A DNA stretch of 64,000 bases from Cyclobacteriaceae bacterium (GTDB lineage: Bacteria; Bacteroidota; Bacteroidia; Cytophagales; Cyclobacteriaceae), in NCBI GenBank assembly GCA_028278225.1, contig JANQEU010000069.1, positions 124,001 through 188,000 on the forward strand. Direction: 5' to 3'. Both the position numbers and the translations under genes were made by a program. This document shows, one piece after another, positions 1 through 8,083 of this stretch. The notes below the pieces were generated by a model, which made no database searches, had not been told where the DNA came from, and saw only the letters and a program-made list of their open reading frames with translations. Position 1 is the first letter of the stretch. Every line of letters begins with the position of its first letter.

Positions 1-1
1 T

Positions 2-250
2 AAGGGACGCATGGATGATTGGATCTTCGGATGTGATATCTGCCAGGATGTCTGTCCATGGAACAGTCGTTTGAAGCCACACAGCGAAAGATTATTTCAG
101 CCGCAAGGTTGGGAAAGTTTCAGGAAACAGGATTGGATTGAGATAACGGAAGAAGTATTTCAAAAAGTATTTAAGAAATCGGCAGTCAAAAGGACAAAGT
201 TCGGAGGATTGAAAAGAAACATAAGACACATATCGGATTCTGAAGTGTAA
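2..250 (+). CDS. queG: Epoxyqueuosine reductase QueG, C-terminal part
   Basis: This is the last 82 residues of a gene that enters from the left edge. QueG is the cobalamin and iron-sulfur enzyme that reduces epoxyqueuosine to queuosine in the wobble position of certain tRNAs. The sequence shows the ferredoxin-like cluster signature [10 protein letters not shown] near the left edge, followed by the basic stretch [10 protein letters not shown] that is typical of the QueG C-terminus. The frame is open to the first base, so the start lies outside the window. It ends 39 bases before purU on the same strand. The family call rests on the cluster signature and the tail only. Confidence 0.85.
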   Translation, partial: KGRMDDWIFGCDICQDVCPWNSRLKPHSERLFQPQGWESFRKQDWIEITEEVFQKVFKKSAVKRTKFGGLKRNIRHISDSEV

Positions 251-289
251 GGTTTAATCTATTTTCGCGGCAAAGTAAAACGTCAGCGT

Positions 290-1156
290 ATGAGCAACCA
301 CTCAAATCAGGCCATACTTCTGGTTCATTGCCTTGACAAAAAAGGATTGATCCAGGTAATCACAAAGTTTCTGTCGGATCATAATGGCAATATTGTAGAT
401 CTTGATGAGCATGTAGAAAAATCAGCTGAAGTTTTCTTCTTTAGGGTCCAATGGGAAATGGAAGGATTTGATTTGGATAGAAATGAAATTCACTCGGCAT
501 TTGAAAAGGAAGTTGCGTCGAAACATGATATGACGTGGCAAATTCACTTTGCAGATCAAAAACTCAGGATGGCAATTTTTGTATCTAAAAGCTCGCATTG
601 TCTTTATGATATTCTTTCCAGGTACTATTCAGGTGAATGGAATATTGAAATACCACTAATTGTTTCAAACCATCAGCTTCATAAACAGATCGGAGATCGT
701 TATAACATTCCTTTTCATTATTTTGAGGTTAATGGAATGAATAAATCGGAAGTGGAATTGAACCAGTTGAAATTGCTGAAGGAGCACAAGGTTGATTTTA
801 TCATTCTCGCAAGATATATGCAGATCCTGAGTAGTGATTTCATTGCTGAGTTTAGGAATCGAATAATTAATATACATCATTCCTTTCTGCCTGCTTTCGC
901 CGGTGCCAAACCTTACCACCGGGCGTATGAAAGAGGCGTGAAAGTGATAGGAGCCACCAGTCATTACGTAACCGAAGATCTGGATGACGGTCCGATCATA
1001 GAACAGGATGTGGTGAAAATCTCACACAAAGACTCGGTGGATACGCTGATCAGAAAAGGTAAGGATCTGGAAAAAATTGTACTTTCCCGTGCGATTTGGG
1101 CACATATCCAGAGAAAAACCCTTGTTTACCGGAATAAGACAATAGTATTTGACTAA
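290..1156 (+). CDS. purU: Formyltetrahydrofolate deformylase PurU
   Basis: The 288-residue protein hydrolyses 10-formyltetrahydrofolate to formate and tetrahydrofolate, balancing the one-carbon pool and feeding purine synthesis. An ACT regulatory domain covers about residues 8-80 and a formyltransferase-fold domain about 90-288. The catalytic Asn-x-His is seen in INIHHSFLP (N194, H196) and the Asp in LDDGPI (D232). The length is normal for the family. No Shine-Dalgarno sequence precedes the ATG, as is usual in Bacteroidota. The stop codon overlaps the end of the convergent aminotransferase gene by four bases, so there is no room for a terminator between them. Confidence 0.93.
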   Translation: MSNHSNQAILLVHCLDKKGLIQVITKFLSDHNGNIVDLDEHVEKSAEVFFFRVQWEMEGFDLDRNEIHSAFEKEVASKHDMTWQIHFADQKLRMAIFVSKSSHCLYDILSRYYSGEWNIEIPLIVSNHQLHKQIGDRYNIPFHYFEVNGMNKSEVELNQLKLLKEHKVDFIILARYMQILSSDFIAEFRNRIINIHHSFLPAFAGAKPYHRAYERGVKVIGATSHYVTEDLDDGPIIEQDVVKISHKDSVDTLIRKGKDLEKIVLSRAIWAHIQRKTLVYRNKTIVFD

Positions 1157-2454
1157 GACTTGCAATATTCCATTATTCCCTCGCGAATACGCAGCAATGT
1201 CTCTTTTTGTATGTCCATATTTTCTTCAAGCAATGTAATCCGGAACCCGTACAGGTCTGATGCAAATGAAGAGATGGGCACCACGCAAACATGTTTTGCC
1301 GCCAGCAAATAGTAAACAAATCTTTGATCAAGCGCCATATCGGGTTTTAACCAACCCTCCAGGAGGCTTTGAACTTTTGGATCCGAAATCTGCATTTGCT
1401 GTTCCCGGTGTAGTGCATCTTTCCTGAAGATCACAGTGTTGTAAAAGGCTCCGTTGGTCTGATTGAATTTGACGTATGGAATGTCATGAAAAACATCTAT
1501 CATATTGGCGCTTCTCTCACCAATTTTCTTGTTGTTATCGTTGATAAATTCCATATACCGCGGATCGCTCATGATTTTTGGAATAGCTCGCTGAGGTAGT
1601 TTCGTTGAGCTGACCTCTATCATCTTTGAGTTATCAATCGTTTCACAAAGTTTGTTAAAATCATGATCTGATTGTCGATTGTAATATTCCGTCCAGCCGC
1701 ATCTTGCTCCAGGCCAGGGAAATTCCTTGCTGATCCCCTTGAGGGAAATGCCCGGCACCTCTCCTATGACCTCTGAGAGGGTACATGTCACTGCGCCATT
1801 GTAGACGATGTTCATGTAGATTTCATCAAATATCAGAAAGAGATTAAATTCCCTCGCTATCTCCACAATTCGCTCCAAAATGTATTTCGGATAAACCATC
1901 CCGGTTGGATTATCAGGATTTATCACCATAATTCCCACAATATTCTCGTTGTACTTCACCTTCATGTACATGTCATCAATATCGGGGTACCATTGATTTT
2001 CGGGGTCCAATTTGTAGGTTATCGGATGATTATTGGCATGAGCAGCCTCCGCTGAGCTATGCGTCGAATAAGCCGGAGAAGGTCCGATAATCCGGGATGT
2101 GGGCAAGAGGTACTGATATATTTTTTGTATGGCATCCCCCAGTCCGTTAAAAAAAGTTATATCTACCGGATCTATCTGGACGCCGCCACGCTCATTGCAT
2201 TTCTGTGCCAGAAATTCTCTTGTTCCCAAAAGCCCCTTTGAGTGACTGTATCCATAAGTTTCATCTTCCTTCAGGAGATCGGCGATAACTTCTTTCATCC
2301 AGGCCGGCAACTTTTTACGTTTTTGAATCGGATCACCGATATTTTCCCAAAAGATCCTGTATCCGAGATCAGTCAGTTGTTCTGCCTTCTTAACAATTCC
2401 TCTTATCTCATAGGAAAGTTCATCAGCACCCAGCCTTAACAAATTTTGTCTCAT
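1153..2454 (-). CDS. Class I/II PLP-dependent aminotransferase
   Basis: A 433-residue fold-type I aminotransferase that should move an amino group between an amino acid and a 2-oxo acid using pyridoxal phosphate. Visible landmarks are INPDNPTG (178-185), DEIY (210-213), the Schiff-base lysine in ISKEFPWPG (K243), and the Arg-x-Gly of GARCGW (R251). The insert between K243 and the arginine and the length of 433 residues point to the alanine/aspartate aminotransferase group rather than to histidinol-phosphate transaminase. The substrate cannot be read from sequence. The gene is convergent with purU, sharing four bases, and stands alone on its strand. Confidence 0.85.
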   Translation of the reverse strand: MRQNLLRLGADELSYEIRGIVKKAEQLTDLGYRIFWENIGDPIQKRKKLPAWMKEVIADLLKEDETYGYSHSKGLLGTREFLAQKCNERGGVQIDPVDITFFNGLGDAIQKIYQYLLPTSRIIGPSPAYSTHSSAEAAHANNHPITYKLDPENQWYPDIDDMYMKVKYNENIVGIMVINPDNPTGMVYPKYILERIVEIAREFNLFLIFDEIYMNIVYNGAVTCTLSEVIGEVPGISLKGISKEFPWPGARCGWTEYYNRQSDHDFNKLCETIDNSKMIEVSSTKLPQRAIPKIMSDPRYMEFINDNNKKIGERSANMIDVFHDIPYVKFNQTNGAFYNTVIFRKDALHREQQMQISDPKVQSLLEGWLKPDMALDQRFVYYLLAAKHVCVVPISSFASDLYGFRITLLEENMDIQKETLLRIREGIMEYCKS

Positions 2455-2523
2455 TCAATGAAATGACGGGAATGTTTGAAAATGCGAAGCTAACAAATGA
2501 ATTTATTGCAAATATGGAAACTT

Positions 2524-2682
2524 GTGTTGAGTTAAGTGTACTGTGTCGGAAAAGCCGAAGTTATTTTTGTGCTGAGCAATGAAAAAAATTTGCGCATAGC
2601 AGCGTTCTGCAATGATTTTTTGAAGCAGTGCAGTGCAAAAAGAACCAGGCTTGGTTCGGCTAAAGTATACTTAACTTAACAC
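2524..2682. repeat. MITE-like palindromic element, 159 bp
   Basis: A near-palindromic block fills the gap between two minus-strand genes. The left arm at 2524-2542 (GTGTTGAGTTAAGTGTACT) matches the reverse complement of the right arm at 2664-2682 with two mismatches in 19. Partial complementarity continues inward through a GCCGAA / TTCGGC pair. The interior holds no ORF. The right arm touches the last base of the methyltransferase stop codon. Size and terminal inverted repeats fit a miniature non-autonomous element or a large REP-like repeat. I found no second copy in this window. Confidence 0.6.
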
Positions 2683-3812
2683 TAATTCTTTTTACTCCCG
2701 TGATACATTTCATACTTACAAAATTCACAGCGTAGTGGTCCGTTAAACAGCTCGATTGATTCGGATGGTTTTAACCCCAGCTGTTTCAGAGCTCTTTTGT
2801 TCGAACTCAGTATCCATACATCATAACCTGAAAACTTATGTTTCAGAGTATCTCCAAGATCTTTGTACAGTTGTTCCACCCGGTTACCTATTCTTTCACC
2901 ATATGGTGGATTTGTAACGATCATTCCATCTACTCCGCGTGAGCTTTGAACTGCAAAATTTTCCTGTCTTACAATCACCTCTCGCTTAAGTCGCAATGAA
3001 CCCAGGGTAGTGTTTGCCATCTCCACCGCGTTTTTATCTATGTCGCCTCCCCTGATGGCAATTGTTGATTTCCTGATCTTTGCGTCGGCTTCCATTTTTA
3101 CCCTGTTCCATATTCCCGGATGAAAATTATTCCATGTCTTGAATCCAAAATCCTGTCTCTTGTATTGGGGAGGAATATTTAAGGCCATCATTGCCGCTTC
3201 AATGAGGATTGTTCCGGTGCCGCACATCGGATCGAGTAGCGGAGTTTCCTTAGTCCAGTTTGCAAGCTTGAGCATACCGGCTGCCAAAACTTCATTCAAG
3301 GGTGCTTTATGGCCTTTTGGCCGATAGCCACGGCGGTTAAGGCTTTCCTCTGAACTGTCAAGAGAAATGGTAAATTCGTCCTTATACGCGTGAAGGTTGA
3401 ATCTGATATCCGGGTTTTCCGTATCCACACGGGGCCTGGACCTTAGTTTTTCGCGCAGTTGATCAACAATAGCATCCTTCATTTTCAGGGATGCAAATTT
3501 TGAGTGCTTGAAATAATCTGAAAAAATCGTATGATCAATGGCAAATGTTCGATGGACATCCAGGTATTGGGACCAGTCAAATTTCTTAACACCATTATAT
3601 AGCTCCTGCTCGTTCTTTGCCCGAAAGGTGTGAATCGGGACAAACACCTTGAGTGCTGTACGAAGTGAGTAATTAGCTGAGTACAGGAAGCTTAAATTAC
3701 CCTCGCAGGAAACCGAACGATTACCTCTTTCAATGTTCTGACCACCCAACTGTTCGAGCTCTTTCTGCAATTCGCCCTCAAGGCCTTGAAGCGTTTTTAT
3801 AAATATTTTCAA
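2682..3812 (-). CDS. THUMP-domain class I rRNA methyltransferase, RlmL-like
   Basis: A 376-residue SAM-dependent RNA methyltransferase. The N-terminal half (about 45-155) is a THUMP RNA-binding domain. The C-terminal half is a Rossmann methyltransferase with the SAM loop LLDPMCGTGT (192-201) and the catalytic motif NPPYGER (301-307), which marks N2-guanine RNA methylation. It corresponds to the N-terminal, m2G2445-forming half of E. coli RlmL and to the YpsC group of Gram-positives, so 23S rRNA is the likely substrate. The start is ATG; the upstream gene, ATPase A, is divergent. Confidence 0.85.
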   Translation of the reverse strand: MKIFIKTLQGLEGELQKELEQLGGQNIERGNRSVSCEGNLSFLYSANYSLRTALKVFVPIHTFRAKNEQELYNGVKKFDWSQYLDVHRTFAIDHTIFSDYFKHSKFASLKMKDAIVDQLREKLRSRPRVDTENPDIRFNLHAYKDEFTISLDSSEESLNRRGYRPKGHKAPLNEVLAAGMLKLANWTKETPLLDPMCGTGTILIEAAMMALNIPPQYKRQDFGFKTWNNFHPGIWNRVKMEADAKIRKSTIAIRGGDIDKNAVEMANTTLGSLRLKREVIVRQENFAVQSSRGVDGMIVTNPPYGERIGNRVEQLYKDLGDTLKHKFSGYDVWILSSNKRALKQLGLKPSESIELFNGPLRCEFCKYEMYHGSKKN

Positions 3813-3906
3813 AATATGGAATTAGCGGGCAAAGCTAGACTGCAAACGGATGACTACAAAAATGATTCCTTCATCATATTCCGAAAGTCATCCCTTGTAA
3901 TCTGTC

Positions 3907-3928
3907 AGGGACTCTCCGGGAGATCCCT
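3907..3928. other. Stable hairpin in the divergent intergenic region
   Basis: Between the methyltransferase start and the ATPase A array lies a 22-base near-palindrome: AGGGA pairs with TCCCT, and inside it TCTCC pairs with GGAGA. No T-run follows on either strand, so it is a poor terminator. The rest of 3813-3998 holds nothing else I can recognise. Confidence 0.4.
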
Positions 3929-3998
3929 CTTTACATCCGAAACAGACCAAAGTCGCACGGTTTGAAATCAACAAAACAGAATAAGGAATTACATAATT

Positions 3999-4090
3999 TT
4001 AGCTAAATTTGGCAAGTTAAATTGCTGTAATTAGCTAAATTTGACAAGTTAGGTTACTGTAATTAGCTAATTTTAGTAAAAATGTTGTAA
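3999..4090 (+). repeat. Tandem array A, three units with TTAGCTAA palindromes
   Basis: Three head-to-tail units begin TTAGCTAA and end CTGTAA or TTGTAA, at 3999-4030, 4031-4062 (28 of 32 identical to the first) and 4063-4090 (shortened). The central AGCT recurs at 4001, 4033 and 4065, exactly 32 bases or about three helical turns apart. TTAGCTAA is a perfect palindrome; in the third unit it extends to AATTAGCTAATT. The first two units also contain TAAATTTG, matching the Bacteroidota -7 motif. The array ends 25 bases before the ATPase A start, the position of an autoregulatory operator. It is too short and too regular for a CRISPR. Confidence 0.8.
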
Positions 4091-4115
4091 AATCCGGAGC
4101 AAACAAGCCATTGAA

Positions 4116-5264
4116 ATGAGGGCTAACAGCATGTGGATCAACAGAATCGCATATGACAATCTAAATGATAAACTGACCACAGGTAAGGTGGTCGTTCTGT
4201 ATGGCCCCAGGCGAAGTGGAAAAACTACTCTGGTCCAGAAATTACTTTCTGCTCAAAAGGGAAAGGTGTATACCGGAACCGGGGACGATATACAACTCAG
4301 AGATATATTGTCCTCGGAAGATAAAAACCTTATTGTGAACGCCTTTTTCGGCTATGATCTGGTGTTTATTGATGAGGCCCAAAGGATTCCTGAAATCGGC
4401 TGGGGACTAAAGATATTAATTGACCACAACCCTGATTTAAAAGTTGTTGTTACCGGCTCTTCCTCCTTTCAACTTTCCAGCCAGGTAAGCGAACCTTTGA
4501 CTGGTCGTATGTGGACGATCTTTTTATTCCCGGTTTCGGTAAAAGAGTTTTCATTGTGGCATGGTAACATGGAGTTACTACAAAAACTGGACGATTACCT
4601 GATTTATGGAACCTACCCTGAAGTCTTGACTGCACAAAATCACGCTTTGAAAAGGGAATATCTGCTTGAACTTCGAAATTCCTATTTATTTAAGGATATC
4701 CTGGAACTCGAAAATATCAGAAATGCTTCCAAGCTTAATAATCTTTTAAAGTTGCTCGCTTTTCAAATTGGTCATGAGGTCTCACTAAATGAACTTGCCA
4801 ATTCACTGAACATTGCCAAACAAACTGTTGAGAGATACCTCGACCTGCTTGAAAAGACCTTTATAATCAAGAAGCTATCAGGCTTTTCCAGAAACCTGAG
4901 AAAAGAGGTCACCAAAACTTCCCGGTATTATTTCCTGGATAATGGGGTCCGGAATTCGATCATCAACAATTTCAATTTGCTGGATACAAGAAATGATCTG
5001 GGCCAGCTTTGGGAAAATTTTTGTTTTATAGAAAGAATCAAGAAACAGGAATACGATTCGACCCCTTCCAATAACTTCTTCTGGAGAACATATGATCAGC
5101 AGGAGATTGATCTTGTAGAGGAAAGGGATGGTAATTTGTTCGGGTATGAGTTTAAATGGAATCACCGGAAAAAAGTGAAAGTTCCGGTTGCCTGGGCTAA
5201 TGCATATCCGGACGCAGGATTTAAATCTGTCAACCCAAGAAATTTCCTGGACTTTCTTTTATGA
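4116..5264 (+). CDS. ATPase A: AAA_14 / DUF4143 family ATP-binding protein
   Basis: A 382-residue protein with an N-terminal P-loop ATPase domain: Walker A GPRRSGKTT (30-38), Walker B LVFIDEAQ (82-89), sensor TGSSS (113-117) and TGR (129-131). A winged-helix segment (about 221-258, LNELANSLNIAKQTVERYL) follows. The C-terminal DUF4143 region carries EID (330-332) and EFK (345-347), the acidic-lysine pattern of PD-(D/E)XK folds, apparently intact. The cellular role of this family is unknown. An in-frame ATG at 4131 (MWINR) is an equally good start. The gene stands alone behind palindromic array A, suggesting self-regulation. Two paralogues, at 21517 and 42130, share both the domain plan and the upstream design. 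Confidence 0.85.
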   Translation: MRANSMWINRIAYDNLNDKLTTGKVVVLYGPRRSGKTTLVQKLLSAQKGKVYTGTGDDIQLRDILSSEDKNLIVNAFFGYDLVFIDEAQRIPEIGWGLKILIDHNPDLKVVVTGSSSFQLSSQVSEPLTGRMWTIFLFPVSVKEFSLWHGNMELLQKLDDYLIYGTYPEVLTAQNHALKREYLLELRNSYLFKDILELENIRNASKLNNLLKLLAFQIGHEVSLNELANSLNIAKQTVERYLDLLEKTFIIKKLSGFSRNLRKEVTKTSRYYFLDNGVRNSIINNFNLLDTRNDLGQLWENFCFIERIKKQEYDSTPSNNFFWRTYDQQEIDLVEERDGNLFGYEFKWNHRKKVKVPVAWANAYPDAGFKSVNPRNFLDFLL

Positions 5265-5272
5265 TTGGTAAC

Positions 5273-5314
5273 AAAAAACCCATCGCCTCCTACTGATACC
5301 GGGACGATGGGTTT
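5273..5314 (-). terminator. Rho-independent terminator of dnaK
   Basis: AAACCCATCG (5276-5285) pairs with CGATGGGTTT (5305-5314). Read on the minus strand the stem is followed by a T-run, 25 bases after the dnaK stop codon. On the plus strand no T-run follows, so it serves dnaK rather than ATPase A. Confidence 0.8.
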
Positions 5315-5339
5315 AACATCTATGTTCAGGGAAGATGAC

Positions 5340-7271
5340 TTATTTCTTGTCGTCTACTTCCTCGTATTCTACATCAGACACTTCTTCATCACCTCCTGCA
5401 GCACCGGCATCGTCACCGGCGGCTTGTGCGTCACCGGCAGCCGCACCTTCCGCTCCGGCTGCCTGCTGAGCCTGATAGATCTCTTGTGAAGCTGCCTGCC
5501 ATGCAGTATTCAGTTCGTTCATTGCAGTGTCTATCGCTGCCAGGTCTTGCTTTCCATGCGCTTCCTTAAGCTTCGTCAAAGCGCCTTCAATTGCCGTCTT
5601 ATTCCCTTCCGACAATTTATCGCCATAATCCTTCAATTGCTTCTCAGTCTGGAAGATCAGCGAATCTGCCTGATTGATCTTGTCAGCAGTTTCCTTGGCA
5701 GCCTTATCACTTTCCGCATTAGCCTGGGCCTCTTCCTTCATTTTGTTGATTTCGTCATCAGTGAGACCGGATGATGCTTCAATTCTGATCTTTTGTTCTT
5801 TCCCCGTACCCTTATCCTTGGCGGATACATGTAAAATCCCATTGGCATCAATATCAAACGTCACTTCGATTTGAGGGATGCCTCTCATTGCAGGAGGAAT
5901 ACCATCCAGGTGGAATCTCCCGATCGTTCTGTTGTCTCTCGACATGGGTCTTTCACCTTGCAACACATGGATCTCTACCGAAGGCTGATTATCAGCGGCT
6001 GTTGAAAATATTTCTGACTTCTTGGTAGGAATGGTTGTATTGGATTCAATCAATTTGGTAAACACACCACCCAATGTCTCAATACCCAGCGAAAGGGGTG
6101 TTACATCGAGAAGCAATACATCCTTAACTTCACCGGTCAATACACCTCCCTGAATGGCTGCTCCGATGGCAACGACCTCATCAGGGTTTACTCCTTTCGA
6201 AGGCTTCTTACCGAAAAAATTCTCGACCTGCCCCTGGATGATCGGGATTCGTGTAGAACCTCCGACAAGGATTACTTCGTCTATGTCATTTGTAGACATT
6301 CCTGCATCATCCAAAGCCTTTTTCACCGGTTCCATGGATCGTTTTACAAGGTCATCCGCCAATTGCTCAAACTTCGAACGACTCAAATTTCTGACCAGGT
6401 GCTTAGGCATACCGTCTACAGGCATGATGTAAGGCAGGTTAATTTCTGTACTGCTGGAGCTTGATAGCTCGATCTTGGCTTTTTCAGCAGCTTCTTTAAG
6501 TCGCTGCAATGCCATCGGATCTTTTCTCAGATCAATTCCCTCATCCTTCTGAAATTCTTCCGCCAGCCAATCTATGATCACCGCATCAAAGTCGTCACCT
6601 CCAAGGTGAACGTCTCCATTTGTCGATTTCACCTCAAATACGCCCTCACCCAGTTCCAGTATCGATATGTCAAAGGTTCCCCCGCCCAGGTCGTATACTG
6701 CAATTTTCATGTCCTTGTTTTTTTTGTCAAGGCCATACGCCAACGCAGCTGCCGTGGGCTCATTGATAATCCGTTTTACTTCCAGGCCGGCAATCTGTCC
6801 AGCCTCCTTGGTCGCCTGACGTTCGGAGTCATTGAAATAAGCCGGTACGGTAATCACAGCTTCTTTAACCTCCTGCCCAAGAAAATCTTCCGCAGTTGAT
6901 TTCATCTTCTGAAGGACCATGGCTGAAATCTCCTGTGGCGTGTAGTTTCTATCCCCAATTTTTACCCGAACCACATCATTGTTACCAGACTCCAGTCCAT
7001 ATGAGACGGTTTTTATTTCATTAGGGACTTCCTTGTATTTTTTCCCCATAAATCTCTTGATAGAGCTAACGGTGTTTTGAGGATTGGTGATAGCTTGCCG
7101 CTTTGCCGGATCACCAACCTTTCGCTCTCCCTTACCCTTGTCCAAAAAAGCAACAATCGAGGGAGTAGTCCTTCTACCTTCACTATTTTGGATTACAACA
7201 GGTTCATTCCCCTCCATTACAGAAACACAGGAGTTGGTAGTACCTAAGTCAATTCCAATTATTTTACCCAT
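5340..7271 (-). CDS. dnaK: Chaperone DnaK (Hsp70)
   Basis: A 643-residue Hsp70 that binds exposed hydrophobic segments of client proteins in an ATP-driven cycle with DnaJ and GrpE, and hands aggregates to ClpB, which is encoded at 23.2 kb. The nucleotide-binding domain opens with [10 protein letters not shown] and holds the [11 protein letters not shown] phosphate loop; the substrate-binding domain begins around residue 385 after the [14 protein letters not shown] linker; a helical lid and an Ala/Gly-rich tail ending EEVDDKK follow. No dnaJ or grpE adjoins. The downstream terminator and a palindrome 76 bases upstream suggest a monocistronic heat-inducible unit. Confidence 0.98.
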   Translation of the reverse strand: MGKIIGIDLGTTNSCVSVMEGNEPVVIQNSEGRRTTPSIVAFLDKGKGERKVGDPAKRQAITNPQNTVSSIKRFMGKKYKEVPNEIKTVSYGLESGNNDVVRVKIGDRNYTPQEISAMVLQKMKSTAEDFLGQEVKEAVITVPAYFNDSERQATKEAGQIAGLEVKRIINEPTAAALAYGLDKKNKDMKIAVYDLGGGTFDISILELGEGVFEVKSTNGDVHLGGDDFDAVIIDWLAEEFQKDEGIDLRKDPMALQRLKEAAEKAKIELSSSSSTEINLPYIMPVDGMPKHLVRNLSRSKFEQLADDLVKRSMEPVKKALDDAGMSTNDIDEVILVGGSTRIPIIQGQVENFFGKKPSKGVNPDEVVAIGAAIQGGVLTGEVKDVLLLDVTPLSLGIETLGGVFTKLIESNTTIPTKKSEIFSTAADNQPSVEIHVLQGERPMSRDNRTIGRFHLDGIPPAMRGIPQIEVTFDIDANGILHVSAKDKGTGKEQKIRIEASSGLTDDEINKMKEEAQANAESDKAAKETADKINQADSLIFQTEKQLKDYGDKLSEGNKTAIEGALTKLKEAHGKQDLAAIDTAMNELNTAWQAASQEIYQAQQAAGAEGAAAGDAQAAGDDAGAAGGDEEVSDVEYEEVDDKK

Positions 7272-7346
7272 TATTATTCTTTTAAGTGTCTGTACTAATT
7301 CTCATCCGAAATAGGATTATCAATGCTTGTGCCAAAGAAATGATCT

Positions 7347-7361
7347 CTGACATTATGTCAG
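7347..7361. promoter_or_regulatory. Palindrome upstream of dnaK
   Basis: CTGACATTATGTCAG is a perfect 15-base inverted repeat 76-90 bases before the dnaK ATG. It is not the CIRCE element recognised by HrcA. Downstream on the minus strand, TTTG is followed after 19 bases by TATTTCGG, a weak match to the house-keeping promoter. It may be the operator of a heat-shock regulator; this is inference. Confidence 0.4.
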
Positions 7362-7547
7362 CCGATTGATAAAGAATTATGGCGTCCGGTAGCATTATAC
7401 AGTGAGATGTCATATGAAAAGCGCACCGGAGCGTACGGCTTTAATATTATCAGAATATTATCCCGACATGAATTTAATCAGTATCTTTACACCAAAACTT
7501 ACTGATCTGATCAGGAAAGTTTTTTATGTTAAAGTTAGTATTTGGAT

Positions 7548-7575
7548 AAGGTCGGCCAGTGGTCGGCCTTTTTTT
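7548..7575 (+). terminator. Rho-independent terminator with no gene in front of it
   Basis: AAGGTCGGCC and GGTCGGCCTT form a ten-pair stem (two G-U pairs) with a three-base loop, followed by seven T. It points rightward, but no plausible plus-strand gene precedes it: 7272-7547 lies upstream of the leftward dnaK. A possible 87-codon frame at 7402-7665 runs straight through the stem and looks unlike protein. The 7272-7632 gap therefore holds the dnaK regulatory region and perhaps a short untranslated RNA that ends here. Confidence 0.65.
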
Positions 7576-7632
7576 GAAACTGACAGGATAAGTTTTGTTG
7601 ACTTTCGGTTTTTCGATGCAGGTGAAATGATG

Positions 7633-7812
7633 TTATTTCCTGTTCCTGACAGACCAGTACCTTAATCCGAAAAACAGAATTACCATCACGATCAATAGGG
7701 GTACCAGCCAGTCAAAATCAGATTCGGAAATATAGCCTTCATTGTTATCGAGTATAAAGTAAACCAGGAAGCCAATGAAGAAATAGATAATAAATCGCCT
7801 GTTATTTCTCAT
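7633..7812 (-). CDS. Small two-helix membrane protein, 59 residues
   Basis: This short frame starts MRNNRRFIIYFFIGF and has two hydrophobic segments (about 7-21 and 36-50) separated by an acidic loop (DNNEGYISESDFD), with basic ends (RNNRR, RNRK) that would keep both termini in the cytoplasm. The start codon is 18 bases after the stop of the next small gene upstream, which has the same topology, so the two probably form an operon. No family is recognised. The charge pattern and operon spacing argue for a real gene. Confidence 0.6.
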   Translation of the reverse strand: MRNNRRFIIYFFIGFLVYFILDNNEGYISESDFDWLVPLLIVMVILFFGLRYWSVRNRK

Positions 7813-7830
7813 AATGCTAACACCTCGACA

Positions 7831-8034
7831 CTAGTTTTTCTTAGCGTAATAAATAACCAGTACTATGGTAACAAATAAAACAAGAAAAATAGCTGAAACG
7901 CTAAGAAATGGAGGCATTTCGGTCAGGAAGTCGTAAATCCTGTTCACATTGAACAACAGAATGATAATTATTATCCAGTACAATATTTTGATACGGGTTT
8001 TCAAATCTTGACAATCAGGAATTTCACTTGACAA
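7831..8034 (-). CDS. Small two-helix membrane protein, 67 residues
   Basis: The 67-residue product has a charged N-terminus (MSSEIPDCQDLKTRIK), a strongly hydrophobic helix (about 17-29, YWIIIIILLF), a short loop with two acidic residues, a second helix (about 43-63) and a basic tail YYAKKN. It is the first gene of a two-gene unit with the 59-residue protein downstream and is divergent from the beta-barrel gene at 8.1 kb, about 50 bases away. No family is recognised and no function can be assigned. Confidence 0.6.
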   Translation of the reverse strand: MSSEIPDCQDLKTRIKILYWIIIIILLFNVNRIYDFLTEMPPFLSVSAIFLVLFVTIVLVIYYAKKN

Positions 8035-8083
8035 TTCTTAAAGTACGGAAGGGAACTCCCTATTCAATAAATTCATTATTCTA

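Noticed and set aside
3999-4090. CRISPR-like short repeat array
   Set aside because: Units are directly joined with no unique spacers, are palindromic and phased to the following gene, and no cas genes are present.
7272-7547. CIRCE/HrcA site upstream of dnaK
   Set aside because: The palindrome present does not match TTAGCACTC-N9-GAGTGCTAA.
7402-7665. Plus-strand 87-codon frame between dnaK and the small membrane genes
   Set aside because: It runs through a strong terminator hairpin and overlaps the 59-residue minus-strand gene, and its composition is not protein-like.
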